Shown here piece by piece: positions 34,709 to 42,247 of a stretch of 64,000 nt of DNA. The stretch comes from Streptomyces pseudovenezuelae (GTDB taxonomy: Bacteria > Actinomycetota > Actinomycetes > Streptomycetales > Streptomycetaceae). A model generated the notes under the pieces. The model was not told the origin of the DNA, made no database searches, and saw nothing but the letters and a program-made list of their open reading frames with translations. The position numbers and the translations under genes are program-made. The stretch covers positions 62,001-126,000 of the forward strand of contig NZ_JARXVH010000011.1 of the NCBI RefSeq assembly GCF_029892565.1, written 5' to 3'. The first letter of the stretch is position 1. Each line of letters begins with the position of its first letter.

Positions 34709-35317
34709 TCAAGCCCGCCCGTCCGGCGCGCACCCCCGCAGCATGAACGCGATCACCTCGTCCAGCCCGTGCTCCGCGATCTCCGGGGGGAGCATGCCGG
34801 TCGCCGCCAGGTCGGCGTAGCCGTGCAGCGTCGCGAAGACCGGTACGCCGACGCGCTCGATGGACCCCTCCCGCACCTCCCCGCTGCGCTGCCCGTCGCT
34901 GACCAGCACCTCGATGAGTTCGGACCACTGCCGGGTGGCCTCCTGGAGGGCCTCGGACGCCTCCGGGTCGTGCTTGATCGAGTACATCAGGTCGAGCAGC
35001 ACGGCGTTGTCCAGGCAGAAGCCCACGTACGCGTGGACCATCGCCTCCAGCCGCTTTCGGAACGCCTCCCCCGCGTCGGCCTGCGACTCCGCCATGACCC
35101 GGGTCAACCGCTCGTAGCCGACCAGCGCGAGTGCGTCCAGGAGCGCCTGCTTGTCCTTGAAGTGACGGCTCGGCGCGGCGTGACTGACACCGAGGTCGCG
35201 GGCCAGCTCGCGCAGCGACAGCGCGGCGGTCCCCTTCTCCCGGAGGGTCTCTTCGGCGCGGGCCAGCAAGGCGGCACGCAGGTCTCCGTGGTGGTAGCGG
35301 CGAGGGCTGGTCTGCAT
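34709..35317 (-). CDS. TetR-family transcriptional regulator
   Basis: A 202-residue protein. The N-terminal HTH starts at YHHGDLRAALLARAEETL and includes LSLRELARDLGVSHAAPSRHFKDKQALLDALA, the subgroup with a C-terminal WHG-type ligand domain. TACACT lies 7 nt before the ATG on the minus strand, suggesting a leaderless message. It is divergent from the SDR gene and probably represses it from the repeat-containing intergenic region. Confidence 0.85.
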   Translation of the reverse strand: MQTSPRRYHHGDLRAALLARAEETLREKGTAALSLRELARDLGVSHAAPSRHFKDKQALLDALALVGYERLTRVMAESQADAGEAFRKRLEAMVHAYVGFCLDNAVLLDLMYSIKHDPEASEALQEATRQWSELIEVLVSDGQRSGEVREGSIERVGVPVFATLHGYADLAATGMLPPEIAEHGLDEVIAFMLRGCAPDGRA

Positions 35318-35351
35318 GAGCGCCAGTGTATCGATCGTGTGCACGCTGCCT

Positions 35352-35435
35352 ACATTGTTGACAGCGCCATCATTGTTGGCGACGTCACTATTGTTGTCGT
35401 TGACAGCATTGTTGGCGGCGCCTACATTGGCTGGC
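35352..35435. repeat. 18-bp tandem repeat in the TetR/SDR intergenic promoter
   Basis: ATTGTTG occurs at 35354, 35372, 35390 and 35408, exactly 18 bp apart, and a fifth degenerate unit ATTGGCT starts at 35426. Flanking bases within units are partly conserved (for example GCGCC at two units). The array fills the region between the divergent TetR and SDR starts and contains the SDR promoter. It may be a set of helically phased operators, since 18 bp is not an exact helical multiple, or a recent minisatellite. Confidence 0.85.
35400..35428 (+). promoter_or_regulatory. Housekeeping-type promoter of the SDR gene, leaderless
   Basis: TTGACA (35400-35405), a 17-bp spacer and TACATT (35423-35428), with ATG at 35436, 7 nt beyond the -10 box. 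Both boxes fall within the 18-bp repeat array, so a repressor on the repeats would block it. Confidence 0.75.
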
Positions 35436-36353
35436 ATGACTACTGCACCCAGCAAGTGGAACGTCACCGACATCCCCGACCAGACCGGCCGCACGGCCGT
35501 CGTCACCGGCGCCAACAGCGGTCTCGGCATCGCCACCGTCACGGCACTGGCCGCCGCCGGCGCCCACGTGGTGCTCGCGGTACGGGACCCGAAGCGCGGC
35601 GAGGCAGCCGCCGCGGGCGTGCGCGGCAGTGTGGAGGTGCGGCGGCTCGACCTGGCCGACCTCGCCTCCGTGCGTGAGTTCGCCGCCGACTGGCAGGGCG
35701 ATCTGGATCTGCTCGTCAACAACGCCGGCGTCATGAACATCCCGGAGTCGCGCACCAAGGACGGCTTCGAGACGCAGTTCGGCACCAATCACCTGGGCCA
35801 CTTCGCCCTGACCAACCTGCTGCTGCCGCACGTCACCGACCGTGTGGTGACGGTGGCGTCCGGCGCGCACAAGATGCCGGGCAGCCCGTACATCAATTTC
35901 GACAACCTCGACCTCACCGGCGAGTACGCCCCGATGAAGGCCTACAGCCAGTCCAAGCTGGCCAACCTGCTGTTCATCCTGGAACTCCAGCGCCGCCTCG
36001 CCGAGTCGGGCTCGTCCGTGCGCGCCCTGGCCGCGCACCCCGGCTGGGCCGCCACCAACCTGCAGAGCCATGACGGCAGCGCGCTGCGCGGCTTCCTCAT
36101 GCAGCTCGGCAACCGCTTCGTGGCCCAGGACAACAAGGCCGGCGCGCTGCCGACCCTGTACGCCGCCACGCAGGACCTGCCCGGCGCGAGCTATGTCGGC
36201 CCGGACGGCCTCGGCGAGATGCGCGGCGCCCCGACCCTGGTCGGACGCTCCCCGGCGGCCAGCGACCCGGCGACGGCCCGGCGCCTGTGGACGGCCTCCG
36301 AGGAACTGACCGGCGTCGCCTTCCCGCAGCCGGCCGCGATCGCCACGGCGTGA
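35436..36353 (+). CDS. Short-chain dehydrogenase/reductase (WWOX/retinol dehydrogenase-like)
   Basis: A 305-residue SDR. The cofactor motif TGANSGLG is at 24-31, NNAG at about 95-98, and the catalytic residues are Ser142, Tyr170 and Lys174 (YSQSK). The basic residue after the second strand (AVRDPKRG) favours NADP(H). Relatives reduce varied carbonyls. The ATG at 35436 is chosen because a clear promoter ends 7 nt upstream; the reading frame stays open back to an ATG at 35316 through the repeat, which would add a hydrophobic leader. Controlled most likely by the divergent TetR. Confidence 0.85.
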   Translation: MTTAPSKWNVTDIPDQTGRTAVVTGANSGLGIATVTALAAAGAHVVLAVRDPKRGEAAAAGVRGSVEVRRLDLADLASVREFAADWQGDLDLLVNNAGVMNIPESRTKDGFETQFGTNHLGHFALTNLLLPHVTDRVVTVASGAHKMPGSPYINFDNLDLTGEYAPMKAYSQSKLANLLFILELQRRLAESGSSVRALAAHPGWAATNLQSHDGSALRGFLMQLGNRFVAQDNKAGALPTLYAATQDLPGASYVGPDGLGEMRGAPTLVGRSPAASDPATARRLWTASEELTGVAFPQPAAIATA

Positions 36354-36372
36354 CGGCACCCCGCCCCGTCGG

Positions 36373-36786
36373 TCAGGCGCGGGCCCGCAGGCGGAACACC
36401 GGATGGTCCGCCGGGTCGGGCAGCGCCGTGAGCACCTGGGAGACCGTCGGCATGCTGCCGTACTTCTCCCGGTAGGCCACCATCAGCGGCGGCCGCTCCG
36501 CCTCGGGCACCTCCTCGGCGACGAGTTCCTCGGTCCGGCCGCGCGAGGTCACCCGGCACTCGGGCGCGGCCCGCAGGTTCAGCGCCCAGTCGCTGAGGCC
36601 CCGGTACGACACGAGGTAGCGCTCCCCCTCGTGCTCCAGCACGGCGACCGGCACCGTCAGCCAGCGCCCGCTCCTGCGCCCGCGCACCGACAGCCGCGAC
36701 ACCATCGAGCGCCCGAACAGCGGCGCCAGCCGGTTGCCCACGTGCCGCTGCATCCAGGGCGGCTTGAGATACGTCCGGTCCGTCAT
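36373..36786 (-). CDS. F420-dependent (DDN-type) nitroreductase/quinone reductase family protein
   Basis: A 137-residue split-barrel protein with the family pattern LSVRGRRSGRWLTVPVAVLEHEGERYLVSYRG and NLRAAPECRVTSRG, matching deazaflavin-dependent nitroreductases. It probably uses F420H2 to reduce quinones or nitro compounds at the membrane face. GGGGAGAG precedes the ATG. It is convergent with the SDR gene, 19 bp apart. Confidence 0.8.
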   Translation of the reverse strand: MTDRTYLKPPWMQRHVGNRLAPLFGRSMVSRLSVRGRRSGRWLTVPVAVLEHEGERYLVSYRGLSDWALNLRAAPECRVTSRGRTEELVAEEVPEAERPPLMVAYREKYGSMPTVSQVLTALPDPADHPVFRLRARA

Positions 36787-36874
36787 CGCTCTCCCCTTCG
36801 CATGAAGTGCAGGGTCCCGAGGACGATCCTCCCCTGGGAACGAGCGGTTCGGCAGGTCCTGGAGGCCGCCGACG

Positions 36875-37729
36875 TCACTCCGGACGCAGCAGATCCCGTA
36901 CGGCCGCGAAGGCGGCCTCCGTCGTCGCCGGGTCCGCGCCGGGGCGGGCCAGCGCGCTCATCGGGATGGGCGTGACCGCCGGAAGGCCCTCGTACAGGGT
37001 GAGCCCGTCGGGGGCGGGACCGACCGCGGCCAGCAGGGCGACGCCCTCCCCGGTGCGGGCGATGTCCAGGACGCCCGCCAGATATCCCGCGTCGCCGACG
37101 ACCGTGGCGGGCACGCCGTGCGCGGCGAGGGTGGCGATGGCCCGGCGGCGGATCGCGCACGGGTCCTCGATGGCGACCAGCGGCACGGGCGCGGGCGTCG
37201 CCGGCGGTTCCCAGCCGGGGACGGCGTGCCAGCCGAGCGGCAGGCCGCCGACCCGGGTGCCCTCGGTCGCGGCGGCCTCGGTGACGTACACCGCGACATC
37301 CACGCTCCCCCGCTCCACGGCCTCCACCAGCCGAGCGGACCGGTCGATACGAAAGCGCACCCGGCAGCCGGGCCGCACCTCCTGCACCGCGGCGGTCAGC
37401 CGGGGCAGGAACTGGTCGGCGGCATGCTCCGTGGTGCCGACGGTGACCGTGTCCCCCTCCGAACCGAGCAGAGTGCGTACGGCTTCGTCGTGCACGGCGA
37501 GGATCCGCCGGGCCTGTTCCAGCAGCCGTCGCCCCTCGGGGGTGAACCGCGTGCCGCGGCCCTCACGCTCGACGACCGGGCCGCCCAGCGCCTTCTCCAG
37601 TCTGCGCACATGCTGACTGACCGCGGACTGGCTGAGGGCGAGCGTCCGGGCGGCCCGGTGGAAGCCGCCGCAGTCGGCGATCGCGGTCAGGCTGCGCAGG
37701 GCCACGATGTCGAGGACAGGTGGGGACAT
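36875..37729 (-). CDS. LysR-family transcriptional regulator
   Basis: A 284-residue protein. The N-terminal HTH (IVALRSLTAIADCGGFHRAARTLALSQSAVSQHVRRLE) is followed by the linker and a type 2 periplasmic-binding-like effector domain (about 90-284). It is divergent from the sulfur operon, about 100 bp from its leader peptide, so it could be that operon's activator in the manner of CysB/Cbl, though it might equally act on something else. A T-N11-A type region lies near 37768-37794. Confidence 0.83.
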   Translation of the reverse strand: MSPPVLDIVALRSLTAIADCGGFHRAARTLALSQSAVSQHVRRLEKALGGPVVEREGRGTRFTPEGRRLLEQARRILAVHDEAVRTLLGSEGDTVTVGTTEHAADQFLPRLTAAVQEVRPGCRVRFRIDRSARLVEAVERGSVDVAVYVTEAAATEGTRVGGLPLGWHAVPGWEPPATPAPVPLVAIEDPCAIRRRAIATLAAHGVPATVVGDAGYLAGVLDIARTGEGVALLAAVGPAPDGLTLYEGLPAVTPIPMSALARPGADPATTEAAFAAVRDLLRPE

Positions 37730-37832
37730 GCGGCGACAGTAACCGCTGTCGGCGTTCGATCGCGATCCCTGATCGGTTTCGATGCGGAATCATCGTTGGA
37801 CGCGATCGGTCATGTCCGGTCATGATGAGCAC

Positions 37833-37919
37833 ATGTTGCCCGCGACCGCTTCTGCTGCCCTTCTGACGCAGCGCCGAGTCATTGACTTCGGCGTGGCGTG
37901 CAGCGCGCTCTGTCGCTGA
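37833..37919 (+). CDS. Cys-containing leader peptide of the sulfur operon (28 aa)
   Basis: A 28-codon frame from ATG 37833 to TGA 37917-37919. It has an Arg-Arg pair (14-15), an RRVIDFGVACSALCR end and cysteines at 23 and 27. Actinobacterial genomes carry many such short leaders (RRHIDL...SALC type) before sulfur uptake genes, where slow translation at Cys codons is thought to relieve attenuation when cysteine is scarce. There is no Shine-Dalgarno; CATGAT lies 6 nt upstream with TTGGAC 19 bp before it, so the message may start at the ATG. The rest of the 358-bp gap (37730-38087) holds a hairpin and a CACGTG-centred palindrome (37985-38000). Confidence 0.75.
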   Translation: MLPATASAALLTQRRVIDFGVACSALCR

Positions 37920-37928
37920 CCTCCCTTT

Positions 37929-37944
37929 CGGTGGCCCGCCACCG
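37929..37944 (+). promoter_or_regulatory. Hairpin directly after the leader peptide
   Basis: CGGTGG-CCCG-CCACCG: 6-bp stem and 4-nt loop starting 10 nt after the leader stop codon. Its position fits an attenuation or ribosome-coupled switch; no T-tract follows. Confidence 0.45.
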
Positions 37945-38087
37945 TCCGAGCTGATCACTTCCGCGTTCACAGGCACAGGCCTTCGCTGACACGTGACAGC
38001 CGCTTCCGCGTGCCCTTTTCCCTCCTGTCAGCCCACTCGCTGCCCATGCCCACCCTGTCCCCTGTCTGCAACGGGAGTTGCCCCCTC

Positions 38088-38792
38088 ATGTCCGCATCCT
38101 TCTCCTGGGACGAACCCGAAGGCCTCGCCGCGCGCGGCACGTTGATCGTGCTCGCGGGACGGGGTGAACACGGCGGTGTGTACGAGCGGTTCGGTCGTCG
38201 GCTCGCCTTCGACGCCTACCGGGTGCGCGCCCTCGGCGACCCGACCGACGATCCGTCCGTGCTCGACGAGGCCGCGAAGCTGCTGGCCGACGAGTCGCTG
38301 CCGGGCCCGAAGGTGCTGGTCGGCTCGGACACCGGCGCCCGTCACGCCGCCCACCTGGCCGCCGAGCGCGTCCCGGGCCTGGACGCGCTGATCCTGGCCG
38401 GTCTGCCCACCACACCCTGGACTACGGGGAGTTGGGAGGAGGAGGCGGCGGCCCGGACCGCCTGTCCCACCCATCAGGGCCGGCTCACCCAGGACCCGGA
38501 CTTCCGTCGCGGAGCCTTGGCCGTGACCGCGGAGCTGCCCGACCTCCGGCTGGACCTCGTCCAGGTCCCGGTCCTCGCCCTGCACGGCAAGGACGACGAG
38601 GTGAGCCCCGTCGAGGAGGCGCTGAGCGCGTACGCGGACCACCCCGGCGTCCACACGGTGACCTTCTACAACGGTCGGCACGACGTCCTCAACGACGCCC
38701 TGCACCGCACCTCCGCCGCCACGGTCGTGCTCTTCCTGGAGCGGCTGCGGCTCTCCCCCGAACTGCCCGCGATCGCGGAGGACCAGGCATGA
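38088..38792 (+). CDS. Alpha/beta hydrolase with Asp at the nucleophile position, sulfur operon
   Basis: About 234 residues. The oxyanion loop is VLAGRGEHGG and the nucleophile elbow reads VLVGSDTG, placing Asp81 where serine hydrolases have Ser (G-x-S-x-G). The acid loop is HGKDDEVSP and the His is in NGRHDVL. An Asp nucleophile is typical of haloalkane dehalogenases and epoxide hydrolases. It is the first full gene of the operon and overlaps the rhodanese gene by 4 bp (ATGA). A role in releasing or preparing organosulfur substrates is inference. Confidence 0.78.
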   Translation: MSASFSWDEPEGLAARGTLIVLAGRGEHGGVYERFGRRLAFDAYRVRALGDPTDDPSVLDEAAKLLADESLPGPKVLVGSDTGARHAAHLAAERVPGLDALILAGLPTTPWTTGSWEEEAAARTACPTHQGRLTQDPDFRRGALAVTAELPDLRLDLVQVPVLALHGKDDEVSPVEEALSAYADHPGVHTVTFYNGRHDVLNDALHRTSAATVVLFLERLRLSPELPAIAEDQA

Positions 38793-39631
38793 GCGTCACT
38801 ACCACCGTCGCCGAACTGAGCGACCTGCTGGCCTCCGACACCCCGCCGGTCGTGCTCGACGTCCGCTGGGCGCTGGGCGATCCGCACGGCCGCGACCACT
38901 ACACCGACGGACACATCCCGGGCGCGGTCTACGTCGACCTCGGCCGCGAACTGGCCGCGCCCGCCACCCCGGAAGGCGGGCGGCATCCGCTGCCCGACCT
39001 CGCGGAGCTGCAGGCGGCGGCGCGACGGTGGGGCCTGCGTCAGGGACGGCCCGTCGTGGTCCACGACGATCTCGGCAACACGGCCGCGGCGCGCGCCTGG
39101 TGGCTGCTGCGGTACGCGGGCGTCGAGCAAGTGACGTTGCTCGACGGGGCGTTGGGCGCCTGGCGGTCGGCCGGACTGCCGCTGGAGTCGGGGATCCCGG
39201 CCGACCCCGCGCCCGGGGACGTCGTCCTGCGGGCGGGCGGTCTGGCGACCACCGATGCCGACGGGGCCGCCGAACTCGGCGCCACCGGGCTGCTGTTGGA
39301 CGCGCGGGCCGCCGAGCGCTACCGCGGCGAGGTGGAGCCGGTGGATCCGCGCGCGGGGCACATCCCGGGCGCCGTCTCCGCTCCCACGGGCGAGAACCTG
39401 GCGGCCGACGGGACCTTCCTGCCGGCCGACGCGCTGCGCGAGCGGTTCGAGAAGCGGGGTGCCGGGGCGGCCGCCCGGATCGGCGTCTACTGCGGCTCGG
39501 GCGTGACCGCCGCCCATCAGATCGCCGCACTGGAGATCGCCGGCTTCGAGGCGGTCCTCTTCCCCGGCTCCTGGTCCGCCTGGTCCACCGATCCCGCCCG
39601 CCCGGCCGCCACCGGCCCGCTGCCGGACTGA
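38789..39631 (+). CDS. Rhodanese-type sulfurtransferase (SseA-like, tandem domain)
   Basis: A 280-residue protein with two rhodanese domains (about 5-130 and 150-275). The catalytic Cys is in VYCGSGVTAA; the CGSGVT-type loop points to 3-mercaptopyruvate sulfurtransferase rather than thiosulfate sulfurtransferase. The N-terminal domain is inactive, as usual. Its stop lies inside the ribosome site of the next gene (TGAGGAG), so it is coupled to the ABC permease. Confidence 0.9.
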   Translation: MSVTTTVAELSDLLASDTPPVVLDVRWALGDPHGRDHYTDGHIPGAVYVDLGRELAAPATPEGGRHPLPDLAELQAAARRWGLRQGRPVVVHDDLGNTAAARAWWLLRYAGVEQVTLLDGALGAWRSAGLPLESGIPADPAPGDVVLRAGGLATTDADGAAELGATGLLLDARAAERYRGEVEPVDPRAGHIPGAVSAPTGENLAADGTFLPADALRERFEKRGAGAAARIGVYCGSGVTAAHQIAALEIAGFEAVLFPGSWSAWSTDPARPAATGPLPD

Positions 39632-39645
39632 GGAGAAACCCCGCC

Positions 39646-40524
39646 ATGACGACGAAACCGCTGGACGTGGGGGTCCTGCCCGACCAGGACCGCCCCGAGG
39701 ACCCCCCGCCCACCACCCGCGTCACCATCCGCGGCACCACGAAGACCAGCCGCCGATTCACCGTTCCCCGCTCGGTGCGCCGAGCGGCGGGACCCGTGGG
39801 TCTGATCCTCCTTTGGTTCCTGACCTCGGCCACCGGTGTGCTCCCCGAGTCCGTCCTGGCCTCACCCGTCGACGTCATCCAGCAGGCCGTCGAGCTGACG
39901 AAGAACGGCGAACTGCCCAGCGCCATCGCCGCGTCGGGCCGCCGGGCCGCCATCGGCTTCCTGATCGGCGCGACCGTCGCGCTCGGCCTGTCCCTGCTGG
40001 CAGGCCTGTTCCGGCTCGGCGAGGACGTCATCGACTCCTCGATGGGCATGTTCCGGGCGATCCCCTGGGTGGGTCTGATCCCGCTGTTCATCGTCTGGTT
40101 CGGCATCGAGGAGACGCCGAAGATCGCGCTGGTCGCCCTCGGTGTGACGTACCCGCTCTACTTCAACATCTACGGCGGCATCCGCTCCACCGACTCCCAA
40201 CTCGTCGAAGCCGCACGGATGATGGGGCTCGGCCGGCTCGGTCTGATCAAGTACGTCATCCTGCCGAGCGCGCTGCCCGGTGCCCTCGTGGGACTCCGGT
40301 ACGCCCTGTCCACCGCCTGGCTCGCACTGGTCTTCGCCGAGCAGATCAACGCGGACGCGGGGCTCGGCTATCTGATGAGCAACGCCCAGCAGTACTTCCG
40401 CACGGACGTCATCGTGCTGTGCCTGGTCGTGTACGCGCTGCTCGGCCTCGCCTGCGACTTCGCCGTACGGATCCTGTCGCGACGGCTGCTGACCTGGCGG
40501 GCCAACTTCGAGGGTGAGGCGTAG
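39646..40524 (+). CDS. ssuC: Aliphatic sulfonate ABC transporter permease (SsuC-like)
   Basis: A 292-residue BPD-type permease. About 45 polar N-terminal residues precede six hydrophobic segments. The EAA loop with the conserved Gly (EAARMMGLGRLGLIKYVILPSALPGALVG) contacts the ATPase. The order permease, ATPase, binding protein and the downstream SsuD-like enzyme identify an organosulfonate importer; nitrate/taurine importers share the fold. AGGAG is well placed before the ATG. Confidence 0.88.
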   Translation: MTTKPLDVGVLPDQDRPEDPPPTTRVTIRGTTKTSRRFTVPRSVRRAAGPVGLILLWFLTSATGVLPESVLASPVDVIQQAVELTKNGELPSAIAASGRRAAIGFLIGATVALGLSLLAGLFRLGEDVIDSSMGMFRAIPWVGLIPLFIVWFGIEETPKIALVALGVTYPLYFNIYGGIRSTDSQLVEAARMMGLGRLGLIKYVILPSALPGALVGLRYALSTAWLALVFAEQINADAGLGYLMSNAQQYFRTDVIVLCLVVYALLGLACDFAVRILSRRLLTWRANFEGEA

Positions 40525-40526
40525 AC

Positions 40527-41243
40527 ATGGCCAACTCCGTTGAGATACGGGGGCTTTCGCGAGCCTTCGACGGCAACACCGTCCTGCACGACCTCGATCT
40601 CGACATCCGCGAGGGCGAGTTCGTGGCCCTTCTCGGGCACAGCGGCTGCGGCAAGTCGACGCTGCTGCGGATCCTCGCCGGACTCGACGACGAGATCGGC
40701 GGCGAGGTGACCGTGCCGGCCCGCCGCAGCGCGGCCTTCCAGTCGCCGCGGCTGCTGCCCTGGCTGAAGGTGTGGCGCAACGTCGTCCTCGGTCTGCCCG
40801 GACGGCCCGACCGGGACCTCGCGCTCAAGGCCCTCGACGAGGTCGGCATCGCGGAGCGCGCCACCGTCTGGCCCAAGACCCTCTCCGGCGGTCAGGCGCA
40901 GCGCGTCTCGCTCGCCCGGGCCCTGGTGCGCGAGCCCGAACTGCTGCTCCTGGACGAGCCGTTCGGCGCCCTGGACGCCCTGACCCGCGGCAAGGTGCAG
41001 CAACTGGTCGCCGAGCTGTGGCGGTTGCACGGCTGCGCGATCCTCCTGGTCACCCATGACGTGGAGGAGGCGCTGCTGCTCGCCGACCGCGTGCTGGTGA
41101 TGGACGAGGGCCGCATCGCCCACGAGGTGACCGTCGAACTGCCCCGCCCGCGCGATCTGACCGCCCCCGAGTTCGTGACCCTGCGCGCCCGCCTCCTGAA
41201 CTGGCTCGGCGTGACCCACACCCTGGAAGGAACCCCCTCGTGA
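40527..41243 (+). CDS. ssuB: Aliphatic sulfonate ABC transporter ATPase (SsuB-like)
   Basis: A 238-residue ABC ATPase with Walker A GHSGCGKST (37-45), Q-loop in AFQSPRLLPW, signature LSGGQAQR (119-126), Walker B LLLLDEP (139-145) and switch His in LVTHDVEEA. The Q-loop phrase QSPRLLPWL is characteristic of the SsuB/TauB group. It begins 2 nt after the permease stop and overlaps the binding protein gene (GTGA). Confidence 0.92.
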   Translation: MANSVEIRGLSRAFDGNTVLHDLDLDIREGEFVALLGHSGCGKSTLLRILAGLDDEIGGEVTVPARRSAAFQSPRLLPWLKVWRNVVLGLPGRPDRDLALKALDEVGIAERATVWPKTLSGGQAQRVSLARALVREPELLLLDEPFGALDALTRGKVQQLVAELWRLHGCAILLVTHDVEEALLLADRVLVMDEGRIAHEVTVELPRPRDLTAPEFVTLRARLLNWLGVTHTLEGTPS

Positions 41244-42205
41244 CACGCAGACTCGCCATCGCCGCGATGAGCTTCACCGCCCTGCTGGCGCTGACCGCCT
41301 GCGGTGCGGACTCCTCGGCGGACGCCTCCTCGAAGCAGGTCACCCTGACCATCGGCGACCAGGCCAAGACGCTGCAGACGATCGTCGCGGCCTCGGACGC
41401 GCTCAAGGGCGCCGGATACAAGGTGAAGTGGGCCGAGTTCGAGGGCGCGGCCCCGCTCTACCAGGCCGTGCAGGCGGGCGCCGCCGACACCGGGTACTCC
41501 GCGGACCTGCCGGCGTTGCAGGCACTGAGCGGCGGGGTGAAGGTCAAGAACGTCGCCGCCCTCAAGAACGACGGCACGCATGTCGGCATCGTCGTCCGCA
41601 AGGACTCCGGCATCGACAGCGTCAGGGACCTCAAGGGCCAGAAGGTCGTGGTGTCCTCGGCCAAGGGCAGCATCTCCGAGTATCTGCTGGCCAACGTGCT
41701 CAAGCAGAACGGCCTGAGCTACAAGGACGTCAAGGTGCAGTACCTGCTGCCGACCGACGCGCAGGCCGCGTTCGCCTCCGGGAAGGTCAAGATCTGGGCG
41801 ACCTTCGGTGTCTACCAGGCCGTCGGCCTGGAGCAGGGCGGCAAGCTCCTCGTCGACGGCGCGGATGGCCGGGTCAGCGGCATCGGCTTCATCAACGCCT
41901 CCGACAAGGCCCTCGGCGACTCGGCGAAGAAGGCCGCGCTCAGCGACTTCCTCAAGCGCCTCGGCACGGCCCTGAAGTGGACCAGTACCCACCAGGACGC
42001 CTACGCCAAGGCCATCGAGGAGCGCAACGGCGCCGACGCCTCCGTAGCGAAGACGCTCGCCTCGGCCGCGTACAACCAGGTTCTGCCGATCACCTCGGAC
42101 ATCGACACGACCGTGCAGGGCGTGGCCGACCTCATGAACGGCATCGGCGTCCTGGTCCCGAACGTCGACGTGGCGAAGTCGGCCGACACCTCCCTTCTCA
42201 AGTAG
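41240..42205 (+). CDS. ssuA: Sulfonate ABC transporter substrate-binding lipoprotein (SsuA-like)
   Basis: A 321-residue type 2 periplasmic-binding protein, exported and lipid-anchored: the lipobox LTAC ends at Cys21. The core has VTLTIGDQAKTL, DTGYSADLPALQAL and a linker typical of SsuA/TauA proteins. The GTG start overlaps the ATPase stop. It delivers sulfonates or sulfate esters to SsuC/SsuB. A second, divergent paralogue lies downstream in the same operon. Confidence 0.88.
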   Translation: MTRRLAIAAMSFTALLALTACGADSSADASSKQVTLTIGDQAKTLQTIVAASDALKGAGYKVKWAEFEGAAPLYQAVQAGAADTGYSADLPALQALSGGVKVKNVAALKNDGTHVGIVVRKDSGIDSVRDLKGQKVVVSSAKGSISEYLLANVLKQNGLSYKDVKVQYLLPTDAQAAFASGKVKIWATFGVYQAVGLEQGGKLLVDGADGRVSGIGFINASDKALGDSAKKAALSDFLKRLGTALKWTSTHQDAYAKAIEERNGADASVAKTLASAAYNQVLPITSDIDTTVQGVADLMNGIGVLVPNVDVAKSADTSLLK

Positions 42206-42247
42206 CGACCCGGGGCAGCGCCCCTCAAGCAGCGACCGGAGACATTC

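Noticed and set aside
35316..35435. A 40-residue hydrophobic N-terminal extension of the SDR protein, with a membrane-anchor look
   Set aside because: It would be encoded by the 18-bp repeat and would contain the gene's own promoter; the leaderless ATG at 35436 is better supported.
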